From Coenobita brevimanus (Eukaryota; Arthropoda; Malacostraca; Decapoda; Coenobitidae), in NCBI GenBank assembly GCA_032717465.1, contig CM064666.1, positions 4,153,528 to 4,217,527 on the forward strand: DNA of 64,000 nucleotides. The letters run 5' to 3'. Below are positions 43,487 to 56,431 of this stretch, piece after piece (position 1 is the stretch's first letter; each line of letters starts with the position of its first letter). The notes beneath the pieces are model-generated. The model did not search any database, was not told where the DNA came from, and saw nothing but the letters and a program-made list of their open reading frames with translations. Position numbers and translations under genes: made by a program.

Positions 43487-43831
43487 CTGGCAGTGTGAGG
43501 TGTGATAGTATGTTTCCTTGTAGCAGGTTGTTGTAGAGTGTGGCCTTGTTGCGTGTAGTATGTTAGTATGTGATGTACTAATATTACGAGTATAATGTGG
43601 AAGTGTGAGGTGTGGCAGTGTGAGGTGTGCCTGAGTTTAGTGCTTGGTGTGATGGTGTATGGTGTGCCTGTTTGAGGGGTGACAATATTAAGTGTAGTTG
43701 TACATGGTGAGATAGTGTGGTGTGTGGCAGTGTGTGGCTTGGCAGTACCTGATGTGTAAGGAGTGTATCAAAGTAAGGTAACTGTGATTACGAGGTGTGG
43801 TAGTGGGCGTATGGTTACGTTTGCAGAGGTA

Positions 43832-43926
<95 letters not shown>

Positions 43927-44771
43927 GGGTTTAGTTGTCAGGTGCGTTGGTGCATGACATGACGAAGTGTTGTGTGTGATACAGTAGAGTCATGTGTCAA
44001 ATGTGGTTATGTGCGAAATGTAGTAATTGGAATGGCAGTGTGAGATGTAGTAATTTGTGGTAATTCTCTTTTCTGTCCTCACATCTCCTTTTTCCTTACC
44101 ACCTTTTAGTAAGAATAACTACGTCAACTTTCCTTGGACAAAAATGGAAATTCATGAACCTTCCATAATGTGAGATACTGATTGAAATGGTGATAAATAT
44201 CTGTTTGAACGGAGTTAGGTCACAGTCACTTCACCTTACAGAGAGATTTTCTTATCATTATGAAGATTCGTGGACACAGCGCTAGATCAACTGATCTCTA
44301 AGAAGTAAGTCACTCAAAGGCAACTTAACGAATATAAACAACCCAAACCTAAACTACTCTCATTCTGAAGCGCAGTTACCGTGGCTGAACCCAGGTGAGA
44401 CCGATATTACAACCCAAGTATTCACGGAATGAATGATATGCAGAAAGGTAGTAGTGATATTCTCCCAAACAATCTGAACCTAAAAAGCTATTGCACCGGC
44501 AAAGCACAAACGTCTTTGGCACTCCACATAAACAGCGATTTTATTTTATTCTGGCATGTTGATATCAGTTATGTATAAATGTAATTTATATTCCTAAAAA
44601 GCTTCCAGGGTTCCGGCCATCAATCATACCACATAAACAAATACATATAGGCTAGAATCGCATAACAACAAAAACAACAACAACAACAGCAGCAGCAGCA
44701 GCAATAATAATTATTATTATAATAAACGCGTTAACAGAAACTTAATGAACACCGCGTAAACCCAAACCCTT

Positions 44772-44848
<77 letters not shown>

Positions 44849-45231
44849 GAACCATATAAACGAAAACTGTAGAGAGGAAATCTGTACAACAGGAAACATG
44901 AAAGCCATGTGAGCGAAATGGAAAAATGAGTATAAATGGACAGTTTCTATTACGTTTATTTTCTCTTTATAAATTAATTCCTACTGCCGCCAGACGACCT
45001 TAGTCAGCTGGGGAAAGATTTTTATTATGAAGAGGACAGCAATTAGGTTAACTACCATCCTTGGCTACATAAGCAAAGTTGTGTACTGTCAACATTATAT
45101 AACCTTTTAATGATGTAACCCATTGTCTCTCAGTCTCACTCTCAACTTTTACCTTCCTCTTCCCGTCATCCTCTCTCTCTTTTCAGGTCACCTTATACCT
45201 CTCTGATAATCTTACTGGTACTGCTGCCCCT

Positions 45232-45268
<37 letters not shown>

Positions 45269-45291
45269 ACCAAGTTTCTTTGTCCAGTGGC
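43487..45291 (+). repeat. Segmental duplication unit A, copy 2
   Basis: Direct copy of 32505-34237. It differs mainly in microsatellite length: (TG)n(AG)n at 43831-43922, a CA array at 44777-44842 and a CT array at 45235-45265. It abuts the inverted B arm with no visible gap. Confidence 0.85.
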
Positions 45292-45299
45292 CTTGGTAG

Positions 45300-45560
45300 T
45301 CCACTTCCATGGCTCTACAATGAGTGACAAGCCTAACGTTTCCTGTAACCCAGGAAGCCAAACATTGCTGGATGGTAACCATATAAGTAAATTACGGGGT
45401 GATGTGTTCCTGGTAACTGGGTAGAGAGACGCAAATGAGGCGTCCACCCGGGAACGAAACTTCCACATTCTTCCCCACGACTTGAAGTGGCCAGTCGTTG
45501 TTTATCCGAAGTGGAACATCAATTCACCTCACGGGACAGCCCTGCAGGAGCATTTAATTA
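45300..45560 (+). repeat. Dispersed repeat family R1, copy 3
   Basis: GTTTCCTGTAACCCAGG, GGATGGTAACCATATAAG and GGCGTCCACCCGGGAACG, in the same orientation as the 3.7 and 53.9 kb copies. Confidence 0.65.
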
Positions 45561-45752
45561 CCTGCGGTTGTTGTGTCTACTTTGCCAGACAGACCGGGCA
45601 TGCTCAAGAGCACCAGAAAATACAGCACAAGCACTAGCACCAAGAGAAGAGGAAAATATATGACATTATTTTGACGTGAATAATATGATAAACCACGACC
45701 TGTTTTTACATACCTATAATTATTTTGAATAAAGCTTTGAAGGATAAAAAAG

Positions 45753-45755
<3 letters not shown>

Positions 45756-45809
<54 letters not shown>
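45756..45809. repeat. (AC)n microsatellite
   Basis: About 27 AC units at the edge of the purine-rich tract. Confidence 0.92.
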
Positions 45810-45810
<1 letters not shown>

Positions 45811-46904
45811 GGTTATCGGGAGACGGGAAGAAAAGAGGAAGAGGGTAGGGAGGGAGGGATACAAACCGAAAAGGATGAAGGAAGGAAAAAGAAAACATGA
45901 CGGTGGATGTATAGAGACTGAAAAGTGAAGAATCCAGAAAGATATAGAAAGGGAAGGAGGCAGCCAAAACCAACGGCATAAAAAGACAAAAATGAAATGT
46001 GGAATCGAAAAGGGAAAAAGTACAGCAAAAGAAAAAAGAAAAGCAGGGGAAAGGAAGTGGAAAAAAAGTGGAGGCTTAAAGAAACTGGCGCGGTGAGTGG
46101 AGAGGGAAGGGGAAAGGCACTGGAAAAAACAGATGGTGCAAGGGGTGAAGGTATTGGATATATAAAGGAATGAAAGGATAGCGAGATGAAGATATCGAAA
46201 AGCTGGAAGTTTGTGTGGAAAGAAAAGGAACAGGTGTGGCAACGGAGCGGAGGAAGGGAATATAAGTAAATAAAGAATGAATATGAGGATGGGAGAACAA
46301 CCAGGATACCAGGCGAGAGGCAGGACGGGTGCCAAGGTATACACTAAATGAGTGTGAGGTGAAGCAGGATGGGAAGATGTATGGTGAAGGGGAAGAAAGT
46401 GGGGAGAGAAAGGAGAAGGGGAGGGAATGGAATAGGCTATAGAGAGTGTTGGGGAAAAGGATAGAAGGGAAATGGGAGAGAAATTAATTGGGGAGGGAAT
46501 GGAAAGGGGGGGGGAGCAAATACTCAGAATTATGGCCACGTAGGCCTAACATCCAGTAAAACCCAGATTGAAAGCCACACGCACACATACGCAGAAATGA
46601 CACAGTCACACAGACACACATACACACACACATACACACACACAGACACTCATACATATACACATATGAACAAATATACATACACATAAACATATATACA
46701 CATATACACATATGCATATATACAAACATGCACATAAACATATACATATACTCACATATGCACATATACACACATACACAAACATACACAGACACAGACA
46801 GACACACATACACATACACATACATATACACATACACACGCATACACACACATACACACATACACACATACATACACACACATACATACACACATACATA
46901 CATG

Positions 46905-47760
46905 TATCGTGCCACCGCTAGCACCAAATATCGTGCCACCGCTAGCACCAAATTTATGTGTCAGTTTAGCTGCTAATTCCACCGGATCCACCAATTTGTG
47001 TAGCCGTTATATGGAATATCACAGCTGACTACATATTATGTGTTCTGCTGTTATAGTATAACTTGACCACCGTGTTGGAGATCGACGACACTGTCTGTAG
47101 TACACTTCAGCCACTCGCCGTCACTGCCCGACACTTCCCACCAAAGGTCCTCTGCCACTAGAAGGTGGAAGCTGGTCTGTTATATTAAATGGTAGCGTAA
47201 GGTGACAGAAATGAGCAGATTAAATCTCTCTTTATTGGGCACAGAATAATATAACTGCGACCCGAGAGATATGTAAGAGCGGTACCACCTCCTTTGATAA
47301 CTATATGACGTCTTCTGACGCTGTACGCTCACCGTGCCGAGTTGGGCGCGGTGCTGAGGTCAGCTAAAAGTGAGGTGCCAAGCATTTACATATACTCTGG
47401 GCTTATACAAAAAGTAGAGATAAGTGACAATTCTACTAGCACATTATATACCTCTATAAAATGGTATTAAGTACATTCACATATACCAACATAATAAATG
47501 GTTCCCCAGGACTTTACACTTACGCACTATTCAGATATCTTTTCACTTCTCCTAACCTTCATTTTATAATTGAAACAGGGTGGCACTTGTGGTCTGCCAT
47601 CCACCTTCTTCTCTATACCACAGCTAACAGCGAAATGATATTTGGTTGTTCATCATTCACACTTCATTACACACTGTTAATTATGACTAAACAGCTTTAA
47701 AAATTATTATGTAAAATGTGTGATACTACAACTTCTTATGGAAAAAGATGTTGACACCAG
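46905..47760 (-). mobile_element. Arm-specific insertion with LTR-like structure
   Basis: Absent from the left arm. On the minus strand, sequence ending CGGCTACACA (46997) is followed by AATTGGTGGATCCGGTGG, a primer-site-like string. AATAAAGAGAGA lies upstream near 47230. A 26-bp direct duplication (TCGTGCCACCGCTAGCACC) marks the other edge (46907-46960). It could be a 5' LTR plus primer site of a truncated element. Confidence 0.4.
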
Positions 47761-48053
47761 AACATACACATACACATTCATACAGACACACATATATACA
47801 TACACACACATATATATACATACACACATATAAATACACACAAATATATACATAAACAGACATACATACACATACATACACATAAATACTTACAAACACA
47901 TACATACATACATACATACTGTAGACACACACTGTACATGCACACAGACATACGCACACACAGACATACACACAGAGAGACATACACACACACGGGCATA
48001 CGCACACACAGACACACAAACACATATACACACAGACACACAGAAACAGACAT

Positions 48054-48055
<2 letters not shown>

Positions 48056-48102
<47 letters not shown>
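48056..48102. repeat. (CA)n microsatellite
   Basis: Counterpart of the GT array at 37722-37778 in the other arm. Confidence 0.92.
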
Positions 48103-48107
<5 letters not shown>

Positions 48108-49905
48108 CTTTCGGATAACAGAACTTGGCCAGTTTACTCTAAGTGGCCTACCATGAACTGAATGAGTTATCTTGGGGTAACAAGAATGAAAACGTCTCCT
48201 TTAACATTAAGTATCTTTTATTCATATTTTTTCCTGACGACCTTATTAAACTTTTGTTATAATTTTCCAAATGAGAGAGTTTATGCAGCTTTCTTTAACC
48301 CTTTAGAACTGGATGGACCACATAGCAACGTTCATTAACCCTTTTCCCAATTCGGGTTCCCGTATGTTGATTAAAACCGTTGATATGAGATAATTAACTA
48401 TAAAAACAGTAAAGTGCACTGAAACGCTTTATCTGTAAAGTACCAGATACCTTCCATAAGCTGCATCATGTGGTTTGAGGGCAATGTGAACTAGTTATTA
48501 AGGTTATTAAATCCTTTACTATGATTACATTTTTACTGTAGATTTTATTACCATTCATAGAAGTTCTCTTACGTTTTCTAGAGCTGTAAGGGTCATATAT
48601 AATTTCATCTACCTTATTACTACTACAGGCCCGTCGTAACTCAACTGCCTCTTGGCAGGCTGAGAAAAATTTAAAATAGGTCATTGTAGTGAAGTGACTA
48701 AACTACTGGAACATAACATGTTCACCAACTGTGGTCTCTCTAAGGATGAATAAATTTGTCTAAAGGTAGCACCAGTTGAAACAAGGCGTCTCTGCACTGG
48801 AGACAACGACTTTAGCTAGACAATATATTTTATATTCAGTAGCTTCTACCACCAGCCAATTTTCATTTAAGCTTTTGAGAGATTTGTCGAAATAGACAGG
48901 TTACACGTACTGTAGCCTTTCTTTAAGTTTGCATTACTTGTGACCTCCTTTAACTGCTATGAAATCGTCGAAACTAAATATAATTACAGTATACGTCCCC
49001 GCATTTGAAATTAAAACAACTCAAAGGACACCTTTGATACTTGCACCAACCACAGCTGCATCCACCACCCCATACATCCAAAAGGTGTCCTATATCTTTG
49101 GGCACACCTTAGATTCTCACCCCAAATGCACATCACACGCACTTCAGATACACCCCAGACACGTCCCTGTGGGTGCACCAAAAATAGATGGAAATGAATG
49201 TGACTCACATAAAACTCAACCGTCAAACTTGCCACCTATCGTCCTTGAAAAAGGTACAGATACTTAGTAAATTAGTTACACAGTTAAAGACACATACCTG
49301 ATATGACTGTCCCTATCGATGCGGCAAAAGAAGTGTATTTCAGCCTCCTGAGTGCAACTGGTCCCTCCTCAGAACACATATATTTTTGCTCGAAGCATAA
49401 GATTAACAGGATAAAACGATGTACCAGAACAAGGTTAATGCTGCTGTTCTAACGGAACCATAACCTTGGACAGAACACTGTGTCTCGCTTCGTTTTTTCG
49501 ATCGCAGGCTTCGAGCAAATGTGTCCACGCCCTAAGACGAATAAAGTCGTCTGGAGGAAGTAGGAATGTCGGCAAATAAGACACCATACTGATGGGTTTA
49601 ACACACGTTGCTCGAGGACGTTACATGTACTGTCTTCTCGCTCCTACCAGACGATTTTATTTATAATATGCAGGTACCACATCAGTGTAGAGGTAAATGA
49701 AAGCCTAATGTAATGCAGTTTCGTAAATTCTCTCAAAAGTTGAATAAAACAGCAAAAAAATACAAAGTGAAAAAAAAAAAAAAAAACATGTTATACAGAC
49801 TCCATCACTCAACGCTTACATGTTTGACCTTGATATTTTGACTGAAGATTCGAGAAACAAAGCACTTCATCCTTGCCTAACCCTGCACCCTTCCAGCGAG
49901 TTTGG

Positions 49906-50734
49906 TTTGAGAGAACATATCACAAAGGCCTAAATGTTTGACCTTCTTTATCATTTGCTGACCCTTAATATTTCAGCCAAGTTTGGTCTACATTTAGTCA
50001 ACACTGAACGAGTTATATTGTCCCACATACAAAAGGACGAACAAACAAACGTAAACACACATACTTACGTTGAACGATAGATTACACCTGCTCGCGGGGG
50101 TAAAAAACACTTCCTCTGATTGACGGGTTAATTGGGATTGTTTATACCCATTTTGCTATGAATATTTCTCCCCTAAAGCCAATAAAATCTCTGCCAGAAG
50201 CAAAAAAAAAGTATTGACCCTTTTAATATGAAGAAACGTTTTGTGTTGTGCTCTTGCAGCCTCCATACGATTCTATTCAACGTAGGGGAGGCCTCTAGTT
50301 GTGAAGGGATTAGAGCCAGTGCCCATTCAACCATCCAGTAAGATGATATTGAAGTCTATGAAGTCCCATTCGTGCTGCCTTCAGACGACTGCCCTCAGCA
50401 CAGGGAAAGGAATTAGGTCGTGAAGAGATTACTTTAGACTTTGTATCCCAGTCACTATAGGAGATATCTACCCCCCCCCAAAAAAAAAAAAAAAAAAAAA
50501 CTCGTCTGGTGGTAGCCATAATAAGCTAAACTATACGTCGCCAGGTCCAATGAGTTTAATGCGATGAAGTCTGTGTTTTATTTATGGCATCATCGAATAA
50601 TTCTGTTCACTACCAGGAAAACTTTTCGTGATAAGGGCAGTAACTCTTTCCATCCGATGACAACATCGTTTTTGCATTGTTATTATTAATATTACAAGCC
50701 GAAGGCAACAATGACCAGCTCTAAGCGGACCAAG
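49906..50734. other. Non-coding, with several copies of the CAGACGAC-type motif
   Basis: Near 50258 (CAGCCTCCATACGATTCTAT), 50374 (GCTGCCTTCAGACGACTGCC) and 50502 (inverted) lie copies of the motif described under findings. The 49.96-50.10 kb part (GCCAAGTTTGGTCTACATTT through to CACCTGCTCGCGGGGG) reads like an interspersed non-coding repeat. A run of about 20 A at 50480-50500 follows a C run. Confidence 0.45.
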
Positions 50735-51400
50735 CTTTGGCCCACCTGAGGTTCAAATTATAGGTGGCGCCGCAAGCCACCGGAAGTGAGTTTCGGCACT
50801 AAAAGCCATTTCTATGCGGAGGTACTTCAGTGCAACATATCACCCAAGAACCATGACCCTGGTTTAATAATCTTTGGAACCTTAGCAGTTCGCATGAGCA
50901 ATTCGTAGTGTTTTTCATATTTTCTGTATTTGATGTCCATTGACCCCTGACCTGGAGGATATACGTCATTCATGTACGAAGCACACTTGTATTACTCATT
51001 AATACAAGCATGAACAGTTTAATTCAAATCCATCCACCCACTGTGGAGCTAGAGAACTTGAAATTCACGGAATGGCCCACCAGATGTACATTTTCTAGGT
51101 GGTGCTGCCAGCGACTGGATGCGAGTTTCGTCACTGTCATTTCTGTATGGAGGTTCTCCAGTGCAACATTCTAGAATCATGGCCCTGGCTTAATAATCTT
51201 CGGAGCCTTAACATTTCGCGTGAGCATAGTAGTGAACATAGCTATTTTCGCCGTTTTTGCATTTGATGACCCCCGACCTGACCAGTGTAGCGCATAGATG
51301 TACATTAGAAAGTTGTAGTACTAGGTAATATCTATATGCATGCAAACTATCATTCAATTTCATAGAACCACTGGGTAACTAGGGGGAGCATTTTGAAAAT
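50735..51400 (+). repeat. Two diverged tandem copies of an about 330-bp unit
   Basis: Copy 1 (50735-51065) and copy 2 (51066-51400) share AGGTGGCGCCGCAAGCCACC / AGGTGGTGCTGCCAGCGACT, GTGAGTTTCG / GCGAGTTTCG, CAGTGCAACAT, TTAATAATCTT and GACCTG blocks in the same order. About 70-75% alike by eye, so it is an old duplication or the end of a satellite. Confidence 0.7.
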
Positions 51401-52200
51401 CGGTACTAGTTGCTAGGGACGCTGAGGCCAATCTTCGCGGGGTTGCCACTCGAAAACTAGAGGAGAGAGGAGAGAAATGGGTGGTACACTTTCAATAGGA
51501 AATGAACTCAACATTACGCCTGAAGAAGTCAGAGCTTTCAACGTCCATTGGTAATGCTTTTATAGCTCAAAACGTGAAAAGGACGAGAAAAGCGGAGTGT
51601 CAACCGCTGCTAGGCAACAAATGGTTGCCTAGCAACCGAAACTTTGCTGACACAAGGCCATAGGCTGGTCGTTGTGTCCATGTTTGGTAGGATTCGGTTA
51701 ATTCTGAAGGATAGAAGCGCCTGCCAGAATTAAGTAAGAAAAAAAGAAAATGCGACCAACAATAAGGGCAGCATGGATGTGGCTAAAAGTTCTTGGCCTG
51801 ATTATGTCATTTGTATTTCACTTTGACTATCTACAAACAGTTTCATTAAGATTCGGAGGGAGCCATGGCAGCAAAGGGCTTAATGAAGGTATTATCTAAT
51901 CATTCATAGATATACAGTTTATTCTTCGACACTAAAGCCATTTGAGCGCAGGAAAAGCTGAGTAAGAAACACAGTACTGGGCTGAACTGATTAACTTCAT
52001 CTTACGATCTTATTCAACTTAGAAGATACACGTTTCGAACTTCAGAACTATGATTTAACCTTCATTATTACCACAGTTCTATTATGTGCTGTTTATTTCA
52101 TTTTTTCCTTCTGACGAGTATCTTCAGTTTACGATATTCTTTTCAAACTGCGGGGTATTGCAACAATATACCCCACTATTACGAGAGATTTCTCTTGTGT
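51401..52200. other. Unassigned, with X-box-like palindrome
   Basis: No gene. GCTAGGCAAC-AAATG-GTTGCCTAGC at about 51610-51634 is a perfect inverted repeat that includes an X-box-like GTTGCCTAGCAAC. Confidence 0.5.
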
Positions 52201-52212
52201 TGATCAAAAATA

Positions 52213-52230
52213 AATAAATAAATAAATAAA

Positions 52231-52315
<85 letters not shown>

Positions 52316-52372
52316 GTCGCCCTGATTCAAGTGGTTAACCCAATCACTGCCGTAGTTCATTATGTTATGCTG

Positions 52373-52436
<64 letters not shown>
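52213..52436. repeat. (AAAT)n and two (TA)n arrays around a 65-bp core
   Basis: AAAT repeats at 52213-52234, TA arrays at 52241-52310 and 52375-52428, with an A run on the left and a T run on the right giving a roughly symmetrical inverted layout. Confidence 0.9.
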
Positions 52437-52438
<2 letters not shown>

Positions 52439-52518
52439 TGCTAAGAAGAAGGAAAAGGCCACGAGCCCGCAAAACTGTTCCTTCCAACAGATAATCAGAA
52501 TACAATAGAGAGCCAAAT

Positions 52519-52718
52519 TCAAGATCCGATCATTTCGAGATACCTGGACACACTGCGTTTGAAAGACTGGAGATCATAGCTAGCAGGAAATACAGACAGA
52601 GGGAGACAGTTCCAGAGCTGACCCGTTGCATAAACGAAGGACTGGGAGTAACGGTTAACTCTTGCATTAAAGAACTGGACAGAAAAGGCACGAGTACACC
52701 AAATAAAAGACCTTGTAA

Positions 52719-52725
<7 letters not shown>
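52519..52725 (-). pseudogene. LINE RT C-terminus (Jockey-like), truncated at a CT array
   Basis: On the minus strand the frame reads RSFIWCTRAFSVQFFNARVN, then FVYATGQLWNCLPLSVFP, then [10 protein letters not shown], and stops at 52519. The LWN-LP and FP-x-x-YDLQ-FK pattern is the usual end of Jockey/CR1 reverse transcriptases. The upstream end stops at the (CT)n array (on the minus strand; 52726-52761). Confidence 0.65.

Positions 52726-52761
<36 letters not shown>
52726..52761. repeat. (GA)n microsatellite
   Basis: About 17 GA units at the truncation point of the LINE fragment. Confidence 0.92.
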
Positions 52762-52764
<3 letters not shown>

Positions 52765-53150
52765 ATAACTTAAAGCCATTTTGTTTTTCCTCCGTTCATA
52801 CGATTTCACTAAACATAATGATCATTGGTATTCAAAGCCTTATTGACTCATATATCTCTTCCAGTCCAGATATTTTCTCTATAGCCAAATAAAATCATTG
52901 GGAGGCAGCATAAATAAATCAGTAAACACATCACTGTATTCATGGGGTGAGAAATTGTAGCTTAGGCGCTCAGAGTTCACACCAAAGCTGAATAGAATCG
53001 TCTGATGGAAGCCACAACAAAACGCTATGTCTGTAGCCCTTAGATGTGAACTCCAGTCTGCTTTTAACTATAAGACAACGAGAAGCAGACCTGTAGTAAT
53101 TATCCTGATAAATACAGTTGTGATCATGGAGCTATTTCCTTCTGCGGGAG
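52762..53150. other. Unassigned
   Basis: No gene. One inverted copy of the CAGACGAC-type motif near 52988-53012. Confidence 0.4.
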
Positions 53151-53164
53151 GATAAAATGTTGTC

Positions 53165-53300
53165 TTATACTATTACCATCACATCCACGTGGAAAGTGCG
53201 AAGCCTATCATCCACTCACTTGATATTACTATTACCATCACATCCAGGTGGAAAGTGGGAAGCCTATCATCCACTCACTGGATGTAGTGCTGCCTGTTTC
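53165..53300 (+). repeat. About 58-bp tandem duplication belonging to repeat R1
   Basis: ATTACCATCACATCCACGTG / ATTACCATCACATCCAGGTG, each followed by GGAAAGTG and GAAGCCTATCATCCACTCAC. The end GGATGTAGTGCTGCC matches the R1 copy at 3.48 kb. Confidence 0.75.
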
Positions 53301-53429
53301 GTCCTTCACTATCACTCTTTTTCTGGTCCTACTCATTTCCTATTCCGTTTATCGTTCTGTCAGTATTTATTACTCTCCTTTGTACTTCAAGTAGCTCTAC
53401 ACGGAGTGGCAGGCCAAAAGTGGAGAGGT

Positions 53430-53808
53430 TGCACTAAAATAACTAGACAAAATTCAGAACAAAGCTGCTGGAATCATTATTAACCCTGTTATTACAAATA
53501 AACTACCTCCCCTACAAGTAAGAAGGAATCTTGCCTTCCTTGCATTATTTCACAGATATTTTTATGGCAAATGCCAAGACGAAGTTGCGTCCATTGTACC
53601 ACCTCTCCATGCCTTCTCTCGTGCTACACGGGCATCTGGTAGCGCTCATGACTGGAATGTCACACAACCGTATTGCAGAACTTTCGCCTATCAGAAATGT
53701 TTTACTCCCCGAACTGCATCTCTCTGGAACTCGCTTTCCTGGAGTTGTTTCCCTCCAAACTTCAATTGACAGCTGTTCAAGTCCAACTGTTACAGATTTT
53801 TTATGAAT
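53430..53808 (+). pseudogene. LINE RT C-terminus (Jockey-like)
   Basis: Across shifted frames: LDKIQNKAAGIIINP, then LPPLQVRRNLAFLALFHRYF, GKCQDEVASIVPP, and TPRTASLWNSLSWSCFP with LFKSN. The LD-x-IQ-x-KA, R-x-LA-L-LFH-Y and LWNSL pattern is the thumb/C-terminal region of Jockey-like LINEs. It ends about 53806. 5' truncated and without an intact frame throughout. Confidence 0.62.
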
Positions 53809-53879
53809 GGAAGACGCCAGTAATCTAGTGTATGGATTATTTTTTTATTCATTTGTTTTTCCTTCCTCGGTTCTGTTAT

Positions 53880-54115
53880 TAACAAAAATGGTTTCCTGTA
53901 ATTCAGGAAACAAGTTCCATTGCTGGGTGGTAACCATATAACCAAATAACTGGGTGATGTGGAGCATTTTATGTTGCCCGTGTTAACTGGGTGCGGACGC
54001 AAATGCGGCGTCCACCCTGGAAACAAAAGTCCACACTCATTCCCATACTTCGCTTGATAAGACGCTGTCAGTCTCATGGGAACATCGGTTGTTTGCCTGC
54101 AGTTGATGGGTCTGC
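53880..54115 (+). repeat. Dispersed repeat family R1, copy 4
   Basis: GGTTTCCTGTAATTCAGG, GGGTGGTAACCATATAACC, GGCGTCCACCCTGGAAAC, as in the 3.7, 40.6 and 45.4 kb copies. The intervening LINE (53.43-53.81 kb) may have split one longer R1 copy. Confidence 0.65.
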
Positions 54116-54540
54116 TCGATCAGAGGGACTAAGGCAGCACAACAACTGCAAAAACAATAGCTACTACATCTAGGACATTACAGTATGTTGTGGAGACGAC
54201 TTTGGTACTACCCGGGTTACTTATATCTATATCTAAATTCCCTAATGTGACATGATTTTTCTAACCTTATAACAGTAACACGAGTATGAGGAAGACAAAA
54301 AAGATGGCATCATAATCATTGAGGGAATTAATAAAGGAATATCTAACTCCTCTATTGCAAAAAGTCTGTTCTGATCTGACTAATGTTTTCTGTTAATAAC
54401 AAGGATATATTTCCATAAAAAAAAGTAATTGTAGTTAAGGGGATATACAACAGCCCATTGATCCCATGTCTTGGTGACTGGCTGTATAGAACATGTGTAT
54501 TGGAAAAAAAAATGGTATATCCAAACGTGGAAATGTTTGC

Positions 54541-54544
<4 letters not shown>
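54116..54544. other. Unassigned
   Basis: Nothing recognised. Confidence 0.4.

Positions 54545-54611
<67 letters not shown>
54545..54611. repeat. (GA)n microsatellite
   Basis: About 33 GA units. Confidence 0.93.
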
Positions 54612-54613
<2 letters not shown>

Positions 54614-54732
54614 GAATACATTATAGCCGCTCAGTTACTCGAAAACTCAAAAGGCGTGACATTAGTCATTCTGTCTTTAATTTAGAAAAATGTTTGTAAA
54701 GTATATTATCCTTTCAGGCGCCGTGGACGTAG

Positions 54733-55074
54733 TGTGGTATATATTATTCAAGCTATGTCCACGCCATTAAATTCAGCCAAGGGAGTTTCTGACATTCCAG
54801 TTTAGTTCATACAGTGTTCAACATTGTTCAGTTCTATACTCTTGTTATAACTTAGCTTAAAATCTCCCTCTCTTCGCCGTGAATGCTTGAGTTATATCTG
54901 TAGATTAACAATACATATGATGGTAGTCACGGAGAAGTGTTATGGAAATGATGTTGGAAATGATGTACATATATAACGTTGTCTGGTGTACCACTGAACT
55001 GTGTGAAATAAACTGCCGAGAGAAGAAGATTTTTACCAAAGTCAAAGGAAGTAAGTATTCCTCCCGGTTCAACA
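54733..55074 (+). repeat. Candidate short LTR
   Basis: Starts TGTGGTATATATTATT and ends CCCGGTTCAACA, with AATAAA near 55006. TGGTTCTCAGGCGGTCTG starts three bases beyond. Only end structure supports it; no partner copy in the window. Confidence 0.3.
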
Positions 55075-55432
55075 AAGTGGTTCTCAGGCGGTCTGATCGT
55101 AATATCTCCATGCCTCAGTACAGGACGCATGGGTAAATGAGGATAATAGGTAACTGAGGTGAATAATTGGTAAAGAGAGCAATTAAGTAAGTAAACCTGT
55201 TAATAAACGAGGAATTAGAGGTGAATGAAAGGGTGTGGGAAAGAATGAACCCCTTTAGGACGAAGGAGTCTTTTTGTTGTTATTCTTGCTCTATTCACTC
55301 GATTTTATTTAGCGCAAGGGACACATTTCCAGGCTGTATATATATTACCTCAGCTCTGTCAGGGTGAAAGTATTTTCCTTAGCTAAAACTAAGTCAGTAA
55401 GGAAAATAAATAAAAAAATAATGATGAGAGTA
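55075..55432. other. Unassigned
   Basis: Nothing recognised. Confidence 0.4.
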
Positions 55433-55485
55433 ATAACAATAATAATAATAATAATGATAATGATAATAATAATAATATTAATAAT

Positions 55486-55522
<37 letters not shown>

Positions 55523-55540
55523 GTAATGATAATAATAATG

Positions 55541-55631
<91 letters not shown>

Positions 55632-55690
55632 TGATGATGATAATGATAATGAAAGTGATGATGAACATAATGATGATGATGATGAACATG
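55433..55690. repeat. (TAA)n array with GAT variants
   Basis: About 210 bp of AAT units followed by GATGAT. It runs directly into a LINE C-terminal fragment. Confidence 0.93.
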
Positions 55691-55697
55691 AAAATGA

Positions 55698-56282
55698 AAA
55701 GTTAAGAGTAAGACCAGTGGAAGTGGGCCTGCTGAGGAATGTATGTGGAGTACAGAGAGTGGACAGGATACGAAATAATGTGATTCGTGAAAGATGAGGA
55801 GTGAAAAAGTCGGTGGACACCAGAACTGAAGAGAGTGTACTGAGATGGTATGGTCATGTGGTGAAAAAGGTATTGCTGAGCGAATCTGAAGGAGGAAGGT
55901 GGCGAGGTAGGCCAAGGAGAAGGTGGAAGGATATGGTGGATGAGTGTGTGGAGAAGAGAGGTATGGAAGTTGGTGAGGCTACGGGACTGACAAGAGATCG
56001 AGCTGGCTGGATGAATGTTGTGAGATGAAGTGCATGATCAGGGATCTGGCACCCCTTTTTCATGTGACAGCGTCCGGATTGACTGTATCGGATACGTTTA
56101 TGTGAAGCTACAGAATGTGGGGAATGTTTTTGGCGTATCAGATAGAGCCAGGATTCCGAGGGCTTGAATGATGAGTGAATGGAAGCGTGGCCCATTGGAC
56201 TGGGCAAACCTGGGCTATCTAGATGTGCTTCTACTCACCCTGCCCTAGGGTGGGAAAGGGAGTCCGGACGATGATGAATGAA

Positions 56283-56284
<2 letters not shown>
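55698..56284 (+). pseudogene. LINE C-terminal fragment and 3' UTR
   Basis: The frame reads VRPVEVGLLRNVCGVQRVDR, then a TGA at 55795, then SVLRWYGHVVKK, GGRWRGRPRRRWKDMV, ending at TGA 56026-56028. LRWYGHV and RGRPRRRWKD are the typical C-terminal signature. A 3' UTR of about 250 bp follows and ends GATGATGAATGAATGAAT before the next AAT array. 5' truncated exactly at the upstream microsatellite. Confidence 0.72.
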
Positions 56285-56350
<66 letters not shown>

Positions 56351-56395
56351 ATGATAATAATAATAATAATGATAATAATAATAATAATAATAATA

Positions 56396-56431
<36 letters not shown>

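Larger units (their letters stand above)
45296..49905 (-). repeat. Segmental duplication unit B, right (inverted) arm
   Basis: Inverted copy of 36050-40712. It contains an R1 repeat (45.30-45.56 kb), a CA array (45756-45809), a purine-rich tract (45.82-46.54 kb), CA/TA-rich simple sequence (46.58-46.90 kb), an arm-specific insertion (46.90-47.76 kb), a second CA-rich stretch (47.76-48.10 kb) and unique DNA to 49.9 kb. No gene. Confidence 0.9.

Noticed and set aside
55345..55915. Ile-, Leu- or Tyr-rich frames over 55.4-55.9 kb and 56.2-56.7 kb
   Set aside because: Translations of AAT/ATT trinucleotide arrays.
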